From CALZJC01 sp963781065 (GTDB taxonomy: Bacteria; Acidobacteriota; Thermoanaerobaculia; Multivoradales; JAHEKO01), in NCBI GenBank assembly GCA_963781065.1, contig CAWAET010000004.1, forward strand, positions 1-64,000: 64,000 nt of DNA, read 5' to 3'. Below are positions 10,753 through 19,563 of this stretch, piece after piece. The notes below the pieces were generated by a model. The model had not been told where the DNA came from and ran no database searches. It saw only the letters and a program-made list of their open reading frames with translations. The translations under genes and the position numbers were made by a program. Positions within the stretch are counted from its first letter, which is position 1, and every line of letters starts with the position of its first letter.

Positions 10753-12210
10753 ATGACGACGTTCGTCTCCGATTTCGAGCCGCAGGCGCTGTGGCGCCAC
10801 TTCGACCAGATCCTGACCATCCCTCGCGCCTCCAAGGACGAGGGCAAGATGCGCGACTACGTGATCTCCGTCGCCGAGCGCAACGGCCTCGAGCACCGGA
10901 CCGACGCCGCCGGCAACGTGGTGGTGTCGAAGCCCGGCACCGCCGGCCGCGAGGAGGCGCCGATCACCATTCTCCAGGGCCACATGGACATGGTCCAGGA
11001 GAAGAACTCGGACGTCGACTTCGACTTCGCGAGCGACGCCATCGTGCCGCGCCGCGAGGGCGAGTATCTGAACGCCACCGGCACCACCCTGGGCTCGGAC
11101 AACGGCATCGGCCTGGCGGCGATGCTGGCGCTGATGGACGGCGAAGGCGGCGAGCACGGGCCGCTCGAGCTGCTCTTCACCTTCGACGAGGAGACCGGCC
11201 TGACCGGCGCGGCGCAGCTCGACGCCGCCCTGCTCGAGGGCCGGCGGCTGATCAACATGGACTCGGAGGACGAAGGCGTCCTGTGTGTCGGCTGCGCCGG
11301 CGGCGCCGACACCACGGTCACCCTGGCGCTGAGCGCGGCGCCCGTGCCCGAGGGCGCGGTCGCGCTCGACCTCAAGCTGTCCGGGCTCAAGGGCGGCCAC
11401 TCGGGAATCGACATCTTTCTCCAGCGCGGCAACGCCGTCCAGCTGCTGGCCCGCGCCATCCACGCCGTCTCGCGGGATCACGCCGTCCGGCTGGCCGCCT
11501 TCGTCGGCGGCACCGCCCACAACGCAATCCCGCGCGAGGCGTTCGCCACCGTGGTCGTCGCGGCGGATGACCGCGACGCCATCGCTGCCGCCCTCGGCGC
11601 CCAGGTGGGGGGCATCGCCGGAGAGCTCAAGACGGTGGAGCCGGACACCACCTTCTCGGTCGAGAACAAAGAGGCGCCGGCGCAGTGTTGTGACGCGGCG
11701 AGCAGCCAGGCGGCCATCCGCCTGCTGACCTCGCTACCGCACGGCATCGCGACGATGAGCTACGACATCCCCGGGCTGGTCGAGACCAGCACCAACCTGG
11801 CCACCGCGCGAGTTGCCGACGGCGCTCTGGCGATCTGCATGTCGACCCGCAGCTCGGTGGCCTCGGCGCTCGAGGCGCTGCGCGGCAAGATCCGGGCGAT
11901 CGCCGAGCTGGCCGGCGCCACCGCCGACGAGCACGACGGCTACCCCGGCTGGGAGCCGAACATGGACTCCGAGCTGCTGCGGGTGGTCAAGGCGGTGCAC
12001 GAGCGCGAGCTGGGCGTCGACCCCAAGATCGAGGCGGTGCACGCCGGGCTCGAGTGCGGCCTGATCGGCGAGATGATCCCGGGCATGGACATGATCTCGT
12101 TCGGGCCGCAGATCGAGTTTCCCCACTCGCCCGACGAGCGGGTCAAGATCGACTCGGTGGGGCGGTTCTGGAAGCTGCTGACGGCCACCCTGGACAAGCT
12201 GGCGGCCTGA
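10753..12210 (+). CDS. pepD: Aminoacyl-histidine dipeptidase (M20 metallopeptidase)
   Basis: 485 residues. PepD cleaves Xaa-His and other dipeptides in the cytoplasm with two metal ions. Motifs: LQGHMDMVQEK (metal His and catalytic Asp, residue ~78), TTLGSDNGIGLA (bridging Asp, ~115), LLFTFDEETGLTGA (general base and metal Glu, ~145), MDSEDEG (third metal site), and the lid domain with GLKGGHSGIDI. The start at 10753 (MTTFVSDFEPQALW) has a GGGAGGG ribosome site about ten bases upstream; an in-frame ATG at 10732 would add seven residues that overlap that site and is less likely. A TAGAAT at 10717-10722 could be the -10. UbiX follows 17 nt downstream. Confidence 0.92.
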   Translation: MTTFVSDFEPQALWRHFDQILTIPRASKDEGKMRDYVISVAERNGLEHRTDAAGNVVVSKPGTAGREEAPITILQGHMDMVQEKNSDVDFDFASDAIVPRREGEYLNATGTTLGSDNGIGLAAMLALMDGEGGEHGPLELLFTFDEETGLTGAAQLDAALLEGRRLINMDSEDEGVLCVGCAGGADTTVTLALSAAPVPEGAVALDLKLSGLKGGHSGIDIFLQRGNAVQLLARAIHAVSRDHAVRLAAFVGGTAHNAIPREAFATVVVAADDRDAIAAALGAQVGGIAGELKTVEPDTTFSVENKEAPAQCCDAASSQAAIRLLTSLPHGIATMSYDIPGLVETSTNLATARVADGALAICMSTRSSVASALEALRGKIRAIAELAGATADEHDGYPGWEPNMDSELLRVVKAVHERELGVDPKIEAVHAGLECGLIGEMIPGMDMISFGPQIEFPHSPDERVKIDSVGRFWKLLTATLDKLAA

Positions 12211-12227
12211 GCGCCGCCGGAGACGTC

Positions 12228-12833
12228 GTGGGCCACCGCATCGCGCTGCTCGTCACCGGCGCCTCGGGCATGCAGCTGCCGCGGCACCTGCTGCGCGTGC
12301 TGGCCACTCGCGACGAGGTGGACAAGATCCATCTGGTGGTCTCGGCCGGCGCCAGCCAGGTGCTCAAGCACGAACTGGGCGAGACGAAGACCGGCGCCGC
12401 CGACCTGGTGGCGGCCTGCGAGCTGCCGGCCGAGGCGGCGGCCCGGGTTGTCGTACACCGCGACAACGAGCTCGACGCCGCCATCGCCTCGGGCTCGTAC
12501 CGGCTCGACGGCACGGTGATCCTGCCCTTGAGCTCGGGCACCCTGGGGGCGCTGGCCACCGGCTCGGCCCGCACCCTGGTCCACCGCGCCGGGGCGGTGG
12601 CGCTCAAGGAGCGCTGGCCGCTGGTGCTGGGCTTTCGCGAGACGCCGCTGTCGATCGTCCACCTCGAGAACCTGCGTCTGCTGGCCTACGCCGGCGCGGT
12701 CATCCTGCCGCCGCTGCCGGCGTTCTACATCGGCGGCGAGTCGTTCGGGCGGTTCCTCGACCACTACTGCCTGCGCATCCTCGACCGGCTGGGCATCAAC
12801 GAGCCGGGCGAGGTCGGGCTGCGCTGGGGGTAG
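12228..12833 (+). CDS. ubiX: UbiX-type flavin prenyltransferase
   Basis: 201 residues from a GTG at 12228. UbiX joins a dimethylallyl group to FMN to make the prenylated flavin needed by UbiD decarboxylases, including those of quinone pathways. Signatures are the N-terminal nucleotide loop IALLVTGASGMQLP, the mid-protein LSSGTLGALATGSARTLVHR, and the very typical RETPLSIVHLENLRLLAYAG-AVILPPLPAFY. No ubiD lies in the window. With MqnE and a UbiA-type prenyltransferase elsewhere in the window, a menaquinone (futalosine pathway) role is a reasonable inference. The HAD gene starts 8 nt downstream. Confidence 0.88.
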   Translation: MGHRIALLVTGASGMQLPRHLLRVLATRDEVDKIHLVVSAGASQVLKHELGETKTGAADLVAACELPAEAAARVVVHRDNELDAAIASGSYRLDGTVILPLSSGTLGALATGSARTLVHRAGAVALKERWPLVLGFRETPLSIVHLENLRLLAYAGAVILPPLPAFYIGGESFGRFLDHYCLRILDRLGINEPGEVGLRWG

Positions 12834-12841
12834 CGAGTCCG

Positions 12842-13465
12842 ATGACCGCGATCCGCTGCGTCCTGTTCGACCTCGGCGGCGTGCTGGTGCGCTTCCGCGG
12901 CGTCGAGCGGGTGGCCGCCTGGCTGGGCGACGAGGCGGTGGACGAGGCGCACTGGCGGCGCTGGCTGGCCTCGCCCGCGGTGCGCGACTTCGACCTCGGC
13001 AAGCTCGACGCCGAGCAGTTCGCCGTCGCCCTGCGCGACGAGCTCGGCCTCGAGCTGACGCCCGCCGAGCTCGTGCGGGAGGTGCGCGGCTTCGTCACCG
13101 GGCCGCTCGAGGGGGCACTCGAGCTGCTCGACGAGCTGCGGCGGCGCTACGTGGTGGCCTGTCTGAGCAACACCAACCGGATCCACCACCCGGAGATGTT
13201 CCGCCGCATGGGGCTGCTCGAGCGCTTCGACCGCGTCTTCGCCTCGAGCGAGACGGGCCTGCTCAAGCCCGGCCTCGAGGCGTTTCATCACGCCGCGACC
13301 GAGCTCCGGCTGGCGCCCGGCGAGATCCTCTTCTTCGACGACGCGCGGATCAACGTCGAGGCCGCCACGGCGCTCGGCTTCGCCGCCTGCCGGGTGCGGG
13401 GGCCGGCCGACTGTCGCGCCGAGCTGGTGCGGCGCGGGCTGCTGCCGGCGCCTCCGCCGGCCTGA
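12842..13465 (+). CDS. HAD-superfamily hydrolase (HAD-IA type)
   Basis: 207 residues with all four HAD motifs. Motif I is CVLFDLGGVLV near residue 10 (nucleophile Asp; the second Asp is replaced by Gly-Gly as in many GGVL HAD-IA members). Motif II is ACLSNTNR, motif III the Lys of GLLKPGLEAF, and motif IV LFFDDARINVEAA. An alpha-helical cap lies between motifs I and II. Substrate unknown; the GGVL subgroup contains phosphatases and dehalogenase-like enzymes. It follows ubiX closely, so probably the same transcript. Confidence 0.85.
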   Translation: MTAIRCVLFDLGGVLVRFRGVERVAAWLGDEAVDEAHWRRWLASPAVRDFDLGKLDAEQFAVALRDELGLELTPAELVREVRGFVTGPLEGALELLDELRRRYVVACLSNTNRIHHPEMFRRMGLLERFDRVFASSETGLLKPGLEAFHHAATELRLAPGEILFFDDARINVEAATALGFAACRVRGPADCRAELVRRGLLPAPPPA

Positions 13466-13481
13466 TGAGAGCATGACGCCG

Positions 13482-13511
13482 ATTGACACCACCGGGGTGC
13501 TCGCGTACCTT
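13482..13511 (+). promoter_or_regulatory. Sigma-70-like promoter before the VTC-domain gene
   Basis: TTGACA at 13482-13487 and TACCTT at 13506-13511 are separated by 18 bases. The predicted start of transcription would fall within a few bases of the ATG pair at 13522/13525, which has no clear ribosome site. The mRNA may therefore be leaderless or nearly so. Read from sequence only. Confidence 0.45.
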
Positions 13512-13521
13512 GCGCACCAGG

Positions 13522-14220
13522 ATGATGCCTGTGCCGAAGGCCGCGAGCCCCCCCGAGTACGAATTGAAGTTCCTTCTTCGCCCCGGCTCCACGGCCGCCG
13601 CCCTGGCCACCTTGAGCAGTCTCTGCCGGGCCGACGGTGCCTACCCCGAGAACGACGTCGTCACGATCTACTACGACACGGCCGATCTGGAGAGCCTCGG
13701 GGACAAGCTGGCCAGCCACCGCTTCAAGACCAAGCTGCGGTTGCGTTGGTACGAGAGCCGGGATGGCGATGCCGAGGACGGGCGCGGGTTTCTCGAGCTC
13801 AAGTTCCGCCTGGACTCGCGGCGCCGCAAGCTGCGGACGCGAACGCCGTACCGAGCGACCTGGCTGCGGCAGGCCGAGCTCGACGATGTCGAGCTACTGC
13901 GGGCCCCGGAGCACCTGCGACCTCTGGGGCTCATTCCACCCGTGGGTGTGCGACCCGTGCTCGAAGTACGGTACCGGCGTTGCCGGTTCTTCGAGCCGTT
14001 CAGCGGCTCCAGGATCTCTCTCGATTGGAACATTCGGGCGGCCCGGGTGAATCGACAACTGCTGCCGGTGGCGTCGGGCCGCGAGGTTTCGACCACGGTG
14101 CTCGAGGTCAAGAACAAGACCGGCGAGGTGCCGGCCGTCCTGCGGCGGCAACCGCTCCTGCGCGGCCGGCGCAGCTCCTTCTCGAAATACTCGGCCTGCT
14201 ACGAGGCCATGGCCGCGTAG
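13522..14220 (+). CDS. VTC-domain (polyphosphate polymerase-like) protein
   Basis: About 232 residues. The N-terminus has EYELKF, an E-x-E-x-K signature of the triphosphate-tunnel fold. It is followed by VVTIYYDTADL, FKTKLRLRWYE, GFLELKFRLDSRRRKLRT, PVLEVRYRRCRFFE and TTVLEVKNK: the run of charged strands lining the tunnel in VTC/CYTH proteins. Eukaryotic VTC4 makes polyphosphate; bacterial homologues sit in operons with DUF4956 and CotH genes, exactly as here, and their reaction is not settled. ATG at 13522 or 13525; the open frame back to 13483 is not needed. Confidence 0.8.
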   Translation: MMPVPKAASPPEYELKFLLRPGSTAAALATLSSLCRADGAYPENDVVTIYYDTADLESLGDKLASHRFKTKLRLRWYESRDGDAEDGRGFLELKFRLDSRRRKLRTRTPYRATWLRQAELDDVELLRAPEHLRPLGLIPPVGVRPVLEVRYRRCRFFEPFSGSRISLDWNIRAARVNRQLLPVASGREVSTTVLEVKNKTGEVPAVLRRQPLLRGRRSSFSKYSACYEAMAA

Positions 14221-14242
14221 CCGCGGATCGAAGAGGCACAAG

Positions 14243-14953
14243 CTGGAAGAACTGCGCGAGATCCTGAGCGTCTGGTCGACCACCACGGTCACTCCGGGCG
14301 AAGTGGCGCTGTCGCAGTTCGTGCTGCTGCTCGCGCTGTCGGTCGTGGCGGCAGTGATCATCGCCTACTGCTACCTGCACTTCTATGCCGATCGCGCGGG
14401 AGGCAGCCAGATCCACCGTTCCTTTCCCCTTCTGGCCCTGGCCGTTACCGCCATCTTCATCTCCATCCAGTTCTCGCTGCCCCTCTCCCTCGGTCTGCTC
14501 GGGGCCCTGTCGATCGTCCGCTTCCGTACGCCCATCAAGGCGCCGGAGGAGATCGCTTTCATCATGCTGGTGGTCGCCACCTCGCTGGCCTGCGCCACCT
14601 TCAACCTGATGTTTGTCGTCGGCATCCTGCTGGTGGCGGTGACGACGCTGCTGATCGCTCGCTGGGCGCCGGCTCTGGTGCCCATGGGCTCGACCCAGGA
14701 CGGCTCCCTGATGATCACCCTCGACGAGGGCGACTACGAAGCCAAAGGCAGCTCCCTGCTGCAGCTGCTCGAGCAACGATTGCGTCGTGGGCGCATAGAG
14801 TCGATCACCAACAACGGCCAGGACGAGGTCGCGGTGTCGCTGAGCTTCCGCACCATGCCGCCGGCCAAGCTGGTGGCCCTCGAGGCCGAGATGCGCAAGC
14901 TGGTCAAGCTGCGCTACTTCACGATCCTCTACAACAGACCCGGGGCTCTCTAG
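14243..14953 (+). CDS. DUF4956-family membrane protein
   Basis: An N-terminal amphipathic helix (EELREILSVWSTTTVTPGEV) comes first. Then three or four membrane helices include FVLLLALSVVAAVIIAYCYL and the family hallmark SLGLLGALSIVRFRTPIKAP, EEIAFIMLVVATSLA and LMFVVGILLVAVTTLLIARW. A soluble C-terminal domain of about 100 residues (ESITNNGQDEVAVSLSFRT) follows. The start is uncertain: CTG at 14243 keeps the N-terminal helix found in relatives, while GTG at 14303 would remove it. It lies between the VTC and CotH genes and probably works with them at the inner membrane. Function unknown. Confidence 0.78.
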   Translation: MEELREILSVWSTTTVTPGEVALSQFVLLLALSVVAAVIIAYCYLHFYADRAGGSQIHRSFPLLALAVTAIFISIQFSLPLSLGLLGALSIVRFRTPIKAPEEIAFIMLVVATSLACATFNLMFVVGILLVAVTTLLIARWAPALVPMGSTQDGSLMITLDEGDYEAKGSSLLQLLEQRLRRGRIESITNNGQDEVAVSLSFRTMPPAKLVALEAEMRKLVKLRYFTILYNRPGAL

Positions 14954-14964
14954 CCACCCGGACC

Positions 14965-16423
14965 TTGCCTCGGCCCCGCAAGCGCCGCGCCGCGCGAACC
15001 GGCCTCGGGCTCCTGGTCCTGCTGGTCTTTCTGGCGCTGGCCTGGTGGCTCGAGAGAACGAGCGCCCTGACGGAGCTTGGAGCGACCTTGCGCGAGCGTT
15101 CCGTCAGCTCCAGGGCGTTTGGCGCCGGGGGCGCTCTCAAGCGAGCTCTGCTCCGCATGGACATGATTCACTCGCTGCCGCCCGAGACCGCAGCGCTGGA
15201 CCCGTCCGGCCTCGAGCTCGAGGAGTCGGCCTACTCGAGGCCCGTCACCTACGCGCTCGAGCGACTCCCCCGCGATCGGGTTGCCGGAGCCTTGAAGATC
15301 CACCCCCGCTGGCTCGAGCGCGACGTGGCCGTGGTCTCGCTCCTGATGCGGCCATCGGAGCTCTCCGAGTTGGTCGCCGACCGCGAAGCGCGGGGCCGGG
15401 CCTCGGAGCGGCGCGGCTACCTCGGGTACGTCGACAAGGGAGAGCACCTGTTCGGATCGCACGTCGGAGTGCGCCTGCACGGCGGCTGGTCGCGGGGCGC
15501 GACACTCGAGGACCTCAGCTACCGCGTCTACCTGCGCAAGCGCCACGGCCACGATCGCTTTCAGGTACCGCTCATTCCCGGACGCGAGGAGGACTTCCCG
15601 AGCGAGCTCGTCATCCGCAACGACGGCCAGCGGGGACCGGACGGCGAGATCTGGTACTTCAGGAGCCCACTCTGCTACGACATCGCCCGGCGGATCGGCT
15701 GTCCCGCTCCCCACACCCGGCCCGCTCTGCTGTTCATCAACGGTTTGCCGATGGGATTTCGGGCCCTCACCGAGTTCCTGCAGAAGGACTACCTGCGAGC
15801 CCGTTTCGGCATCGAGGAGCCGACCCTCGTGCGCACCAAGCGCGGACCCTGGGATACTGGGGATCGTGTTCGCGAGGGCGACCGCGAGGTCTACGCTCGG
15901 TTTGTCCGGAAGATTGAGGATCCCGCCACCGGGATCGACTGGGTACGGGCCAACGTCGACGTCGACAACCTCTACCGCTGGCTTCTGGCGGTGCTCTTCT
16001 GCTCGACCGCCGACCCGTTTCAGGGCACCCTGGTCAGGGACGAGGGCATCGAGGACGCTCGCTGGTTCTGGATAGCCTGGGACATGGACGGCAGCTTCAC
16101 ACCCAGCCAGCGGCTCGAACCGCCCTGGCGAAGCGACAACTTCGGCCGCCTGATCAACGACCGCGACCCGCGATCCATGCTCCTCAGCCTGCTATTTGCC
16201 GACCCCGCCGAGGGCCGCACCTTCCTCGAGCTGGCCAACGACCGAGCTGGACCACAGCCTGACCGACGAATTCCTCGAGGAGCGTTGGCGGCACTACCGG
16301 GACATCGCGGCCGCCTACGGAATCGAAGAGGAGGCCCGCGTCAGCCTGGCCAGGACACGCCTGTTTCTCCGCCATCGGAGAGAGGTGCTGCGCGAGCGGT
16401 TCGCCCAACCGCTGGGCGGCTAG
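14965..16423 (+). CDS. CotH-kinase-family membrane-anchored protein
   Basis: About 486 residues from a TTG at 14965, 12 nt after DUF4956. One N-terminal membrane helix (GLGLLVLLVFLALAWWLE) precedes a CotH-type domain: VGVRLHGGWSRGATLEDLSY (matching the R-G-x-S region), YFRSPLCYDIARRIGCPAP, LLFINGLPMGFRALTEFLQK, DVDNLYRWLLAVLFCSTADP and WFWIAWDMDGSF with the acidic metal-binding motif. A one-base shift near 16240 moves the last ~55 residues (LDHSLTDEFLEERWRHYRDI) to another frame, ending at 16423. CotH proteins are atypical protein kinases in spore coats; in this operon type the target is unknown. The stop shares CTAG with the convergent lipoprotein gene. Confidence 0.8.
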
Positions 16424-17989
16424 CCTGTGCCTTTCGGTAGGACTGTCCGAGCGCCGTCCAGCCAGCTCAGAGCGTCACGACGGCGGCGTAGATAGGCCAG
16501 CGCGCAGGCCTCCAGGGTCGATCTCGCGGCGCGCGGTTCACCGGTGCGCAACTCAAAAAGCCCACCTCGAGTGACTGCTACCGATCGATCCGCGAGCCAG
16601 ACGGGCGCCACGGGGCGGACGGACGCCGTCTCCGGCCCAGAGAGCGCTGGGCGCAGGTCGAGCCCATCCAGAAGAGGGGTCTCGACGCCGGCCGCTGCCA
16701 GGGCGGTCGACGCCAGATCCACGTCGCGGGCGTTGATGGGCGGCCGGCCAGCATCGAGAGCCGCCGCCAGGACGGTCAGCCCCCCGGGCGACCGCGGTAG
16801 ATCCGCCATCAGGACCTCGAGCCCGCCCACCCGTCGGCGAATGCGCTCGGCGTGAATCCTCGCGCCTTCGCCGGGCACCACCAGAGCGGCGGTCGCCGGC
16901 GCCGGTGCCGCCTCGAGAAAGGCGGCCACGGCGTCCGGCTCGTAGCCGACGTGATCGAAGGCAGGCTCGGCCGAAACGCCGAATGCCGCCTCTTCCTGTC
17001 CCGAGAGCAGACAGCGGAGCGCGCGCTCGCGATCGGTCGTGCAGGGGGTGATCGGAAAGCCCTCGCTCAGCTCCCCGACCACGAGCAGGCTCTTGCCCGG
17101 CCGGGCCGCCGGCGCGGCCTCGGGGGTCGAGCTTGGCGACTGGGCGAGCACAAGCTGGCGCAGCCGCAGTGGGCTCTTCGCGCTGGCCGGCACGACGGCC
17201 GCCAGGTGGATCGGTTCGCCGCCGAGAGGACCGAGGTCGAGGGTGTCGAGGGGCCGCGGCGGTCCATCGTCGCTGAGCACGATGAAGGGCGTCGCGCCGG
17301 GCAGGCCTTCTCCGCCCTCCCAGCTCGCCAGGAGGCTTGCCCCCGGCGGCACCCAGAATGCCCAACTGGCCCCGGTCCCGGGCGGCAGGACGAGGCCTTG
17401 TTCGCCGAGTTGCGGCTCGCCGCTCGCGGTCGTCGCGGGCTCGAGCCACACTCGACGGATCCTCACCGACAGCGCTCGGCCGCCGTCGGCCCCGGATGCG
17501 GCAGACGCGCCCTGCGGATCCAGCTCGAGCACGTGCTCGCCGGGGCCGCATCGTTCAGCCGGGAGCTCGAAGCAGATGACGGCTCCAACTGGGACCCTGA
17601 ACGATGACCGCGAGCGGCTCGCCGTCGAACTCGAGGCGTATCGTCACGGACGAGTCGGCGGCGGCGCGCATCTCCAGCCCGAGTCGGCGCGGCCGGGGCT
17701 CGAGGCCGACCAACGAGATGTTGATCTGGCCGGGCTCGTCGCCGAGCCAACGCGAGGGGGCCTCTCGCTCCGGCACTTCGGCGGCACGGAACCCACCAGA
17801 GAAGACCGGCGCGGCGGGTGAGATCTCGCCCCTCTCCACGAACAACCTCGGGCCGTTGGCCGGCGTCAAGAGATTGGCCCGCGGCCCGGGCGTGTCCGAG
17901 CCCTGAGCGCAGGAACCCGTGAGGCCGGCGGCCAGACCGACCGCGATCGCGAGCAGGGCTCCCGGCCTGATCCGGCAACCGCTGCTCAT
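16420..17989 (-). CDS. Lipoprotein with faint sulfatase-like C-terminal half (frameshifted)
   Basis: It starts MSSGCRIRPGALLAIAVGL at 17989, and a lipobox at LTGSC gives a lipidated Cys at about residue 28. The N-terminal ~140 residues are beta-rich. A one-base shift at about 17560-17580 joins it to a 370-residue segment with AALVVPGEGARIHAERIRR, INARDVDLASTALAAAGV and LLDGLDLRPALSG. Those last two resemble sulfatase/alkaline-phosphatase-superfamily ends (V-D-L-x-P-T, G-x-D-L-x-P-x-L-x-G), but the metal and nucleophile motifs are not visible. It could be an inactive relative or unrelated. The full length would be about 520 residues. Confidence 0.5.
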
Positions 17990-18163
17990 GGCTCGCGAGA
18001 GAGCCGGTCTATAGCGGCCGGACTTCGACGCGGCCATCGTTGAAGCAGGCATCGGAGACGCCGGCATCCTACGCCATCCGACGGGGCGCCAGCCCTGTGG
18101 GCCGGCAGCTCGAGGGAGAGTGTCAGGACTCGCTCGGCGACGACGCTCGTCTGTGCCAGGATC

Positions 18164-19159
18164 GTGACATCGGCACGGCCCGAGCGAGGGGTTTCGGGCT
18201 GGGCCCAAGAGGACAAGGCGCTGGACCACGAAGATCGCAATCCGCCAGATGTCTCGAAGCTGTCCGACGACGAGGCCGGCTTCGGGGAGACGGCCGCGGC
18301 GCGGCACCGGCGGCGGCTCTGGCTGCGCCGCGCGGTGGTGGCGACCCTGGCGGCGGCCGCCGCCGTGGGTTTCGCCACCATCACGCTGCGGCTGGTGTCG
18401 CCGCTGATCGAGCTTCGGCCGGTGGCGCGGGTGGAGCGGGTGACGGGCAGGTTGAGCGTCGGTGACGGCGCCGACCGCCTGGGGCCGGGGGCCACCGTGG
18501 TTGCTCGCAACGCTCTCGGCACGAACGGCACGAGCGCTGCCGCGCTACGGATGAACAACGGCATCGCGCTGCGGCTGGACCGGGACACGCGGGCGGTCAT
18601 GATCTCCGCTACCCGCCTGCGGCTCGAGCGCGGCGCCCTTTACGTCGATGCCACCGGCGCCCCGGACGCCGAGTTTCTCGAGGTCGAGACGGCGCTCGGC
18701 GTGGCGCGGGACATCGGCACGATCTACCAGGTGCGCGAGGACGCCGCGACGGTGCGGGTGCAGGTGCGGCGGGGCCGGGTCGCGGTGCGCAACGAGGGCG
18801 GCAGGCACGAGGTCGACGCCGGCAGCCAGCTGACGCTGTCGCCCGATGGCTCGGTCGAGACCTCCGCGGTGGAGCTGTACGGGCCCGACTGGTCCTGGAT
18901 CTACGCCGCCGCGCCCGCCTTCGCCCTCGAGGAGGCGACGCTCGAGAGCTATCTCGACTGGCTCGGCCGCGAGACCGGCTGGTACGTCCGCTTCACCGCG
19001 GCCGACCGGGAGACGCTGCTCGGCACCCGGCTGCACGGCTCGCTCGAGGGAATCGCCCCCGAGCAGACGCCGGAGCTGGTGCTGCCGACCTGCGGGCTGA
19101 GCCACCGGCTGGAGGGCGGCACGCTGATCGTCGAGCCCGAGGCGCCGTCGCCGATCTAG
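18164..19159 (+). CDS. FecR-domain membrane protein
   Basis: 331 residues. A cytoplasmic acidic N-terminus (~45 residues) and one membrane helix (VVATLAAAAAVGFATITLRL) come first. The FecR domain follows: VERVTGRLSVGDGADRLGPG, RMNNGIALRLDRDTRAVM, LRLERGALYVDATGAPDAEF, ALGVARDIGTIYQVREDAAT and RVQVRRGRVAV. FecR proteins are anti-sigma regulators or, in some lineages, periplasmic regulators without a sigma partner; no sigma gene adjoins here. The C-terminus (LESYLDWLGRETGWYVRFTA) resembles secretin/TonB short domains. The ATG at 18164 is the first good start. Its stop overlaps the convergent HEPN gene in a shared CTAG. Confidence 0.78.
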   Translation: MTSARPERGVSGWAQEDKALDHEDRNPPDVSKLSDDEAGFGETAAARHRRRLWLRRAVVATLAAAAAVGFATITLRLVSPLIELRPVARVERVTGRLSVGDGADRLGPGATVVARNALGTNGTSAAALRMNNGIALRLDRDTRAVMISATRLRLERGALYVDATGAPDAEFLEVETALGVARDIGTIYQVREDAATVRVQVRRGRVAVRNEGGRHEVDAGSQLTLSPDGSVETSAVELYGPDWSWIYAAAPAFALEEATLESYLDWLGRETGWYVRFTAADRETLLGTRLHGSLEGIAPEQTPELVLPTCGLSHRLEGGTLIVEPEAPSPI

Positions 19160-19563
19160 AGGACGTGGGGTCGGACCAGCTCGACCGTCCGCCGTGCCCC
19201 GTTGCGCGCCCGGTCGGCATCGCTCTGCGAGTAGAAGCCCGAGGGCGTTAGGTCCTCGGCGCCGTAGAAGGCCAGCTCCCGGTCGCGACGCAGGCCGCGC
19301 GAGATCTCGGTCAGGGTCTCGAGCTCGGCCTGGAGCGCCGCCGGCAACCGGTCCCGCTCGGCCTCGAGCACCGGGGAGACGTCGTGCAGGCGCGGCGGCT
19401 CGACGCCGCACGAGCGCAGCAGGCCCTTGAGCGCCAGCTCCACGGCCTCCTGGGACTCGCGCACCACGTCGGCCCAGCTCTCGGCCTCGTAGAGGACGTC
19501 CAGCGCCCGCAGCCGAATGGCCGCCCGGCCGACGTGGTCGGCCGCAAGATCCCGATTCCGCAT
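19156..19563 (-). CDS. HEPN-domain protein (HepT-like partner)
   Basis: 135 residues, all helical: MRNRDLAADHVGRAAIRLRA, DVVRESQEAVELALKGLLR, then the P-x-L-H-D motif in PPRLHDVSPVLEAERDRLP, then RDRELAFYGAEDLTPSGFYS and SDADRARNGARRTVELVRPH. This matches HEPN proteins that pair with small nucleotidyltransferases as toxin-antitoxin modules. A clean Rx4-6H RNase motif is not visible, so activity is uncertain. The start ATG overlaps the stop of the nucleotidyltransferase gene (ATGA at 19563), which indicates coupled expression. Confidence 0.75.
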   Translation of the reverse strand: MRNRDLAADHVGRAAIRLRALDVLYEAESWADVVRESQEAVELALKGLLRSCGVEPPRLHDVSPVLEAERDRLPAALQAELETLTEISRGLRRDRELAFYGAEDLTPSGFYSQSDADRARNGARRTVELVRPHVL

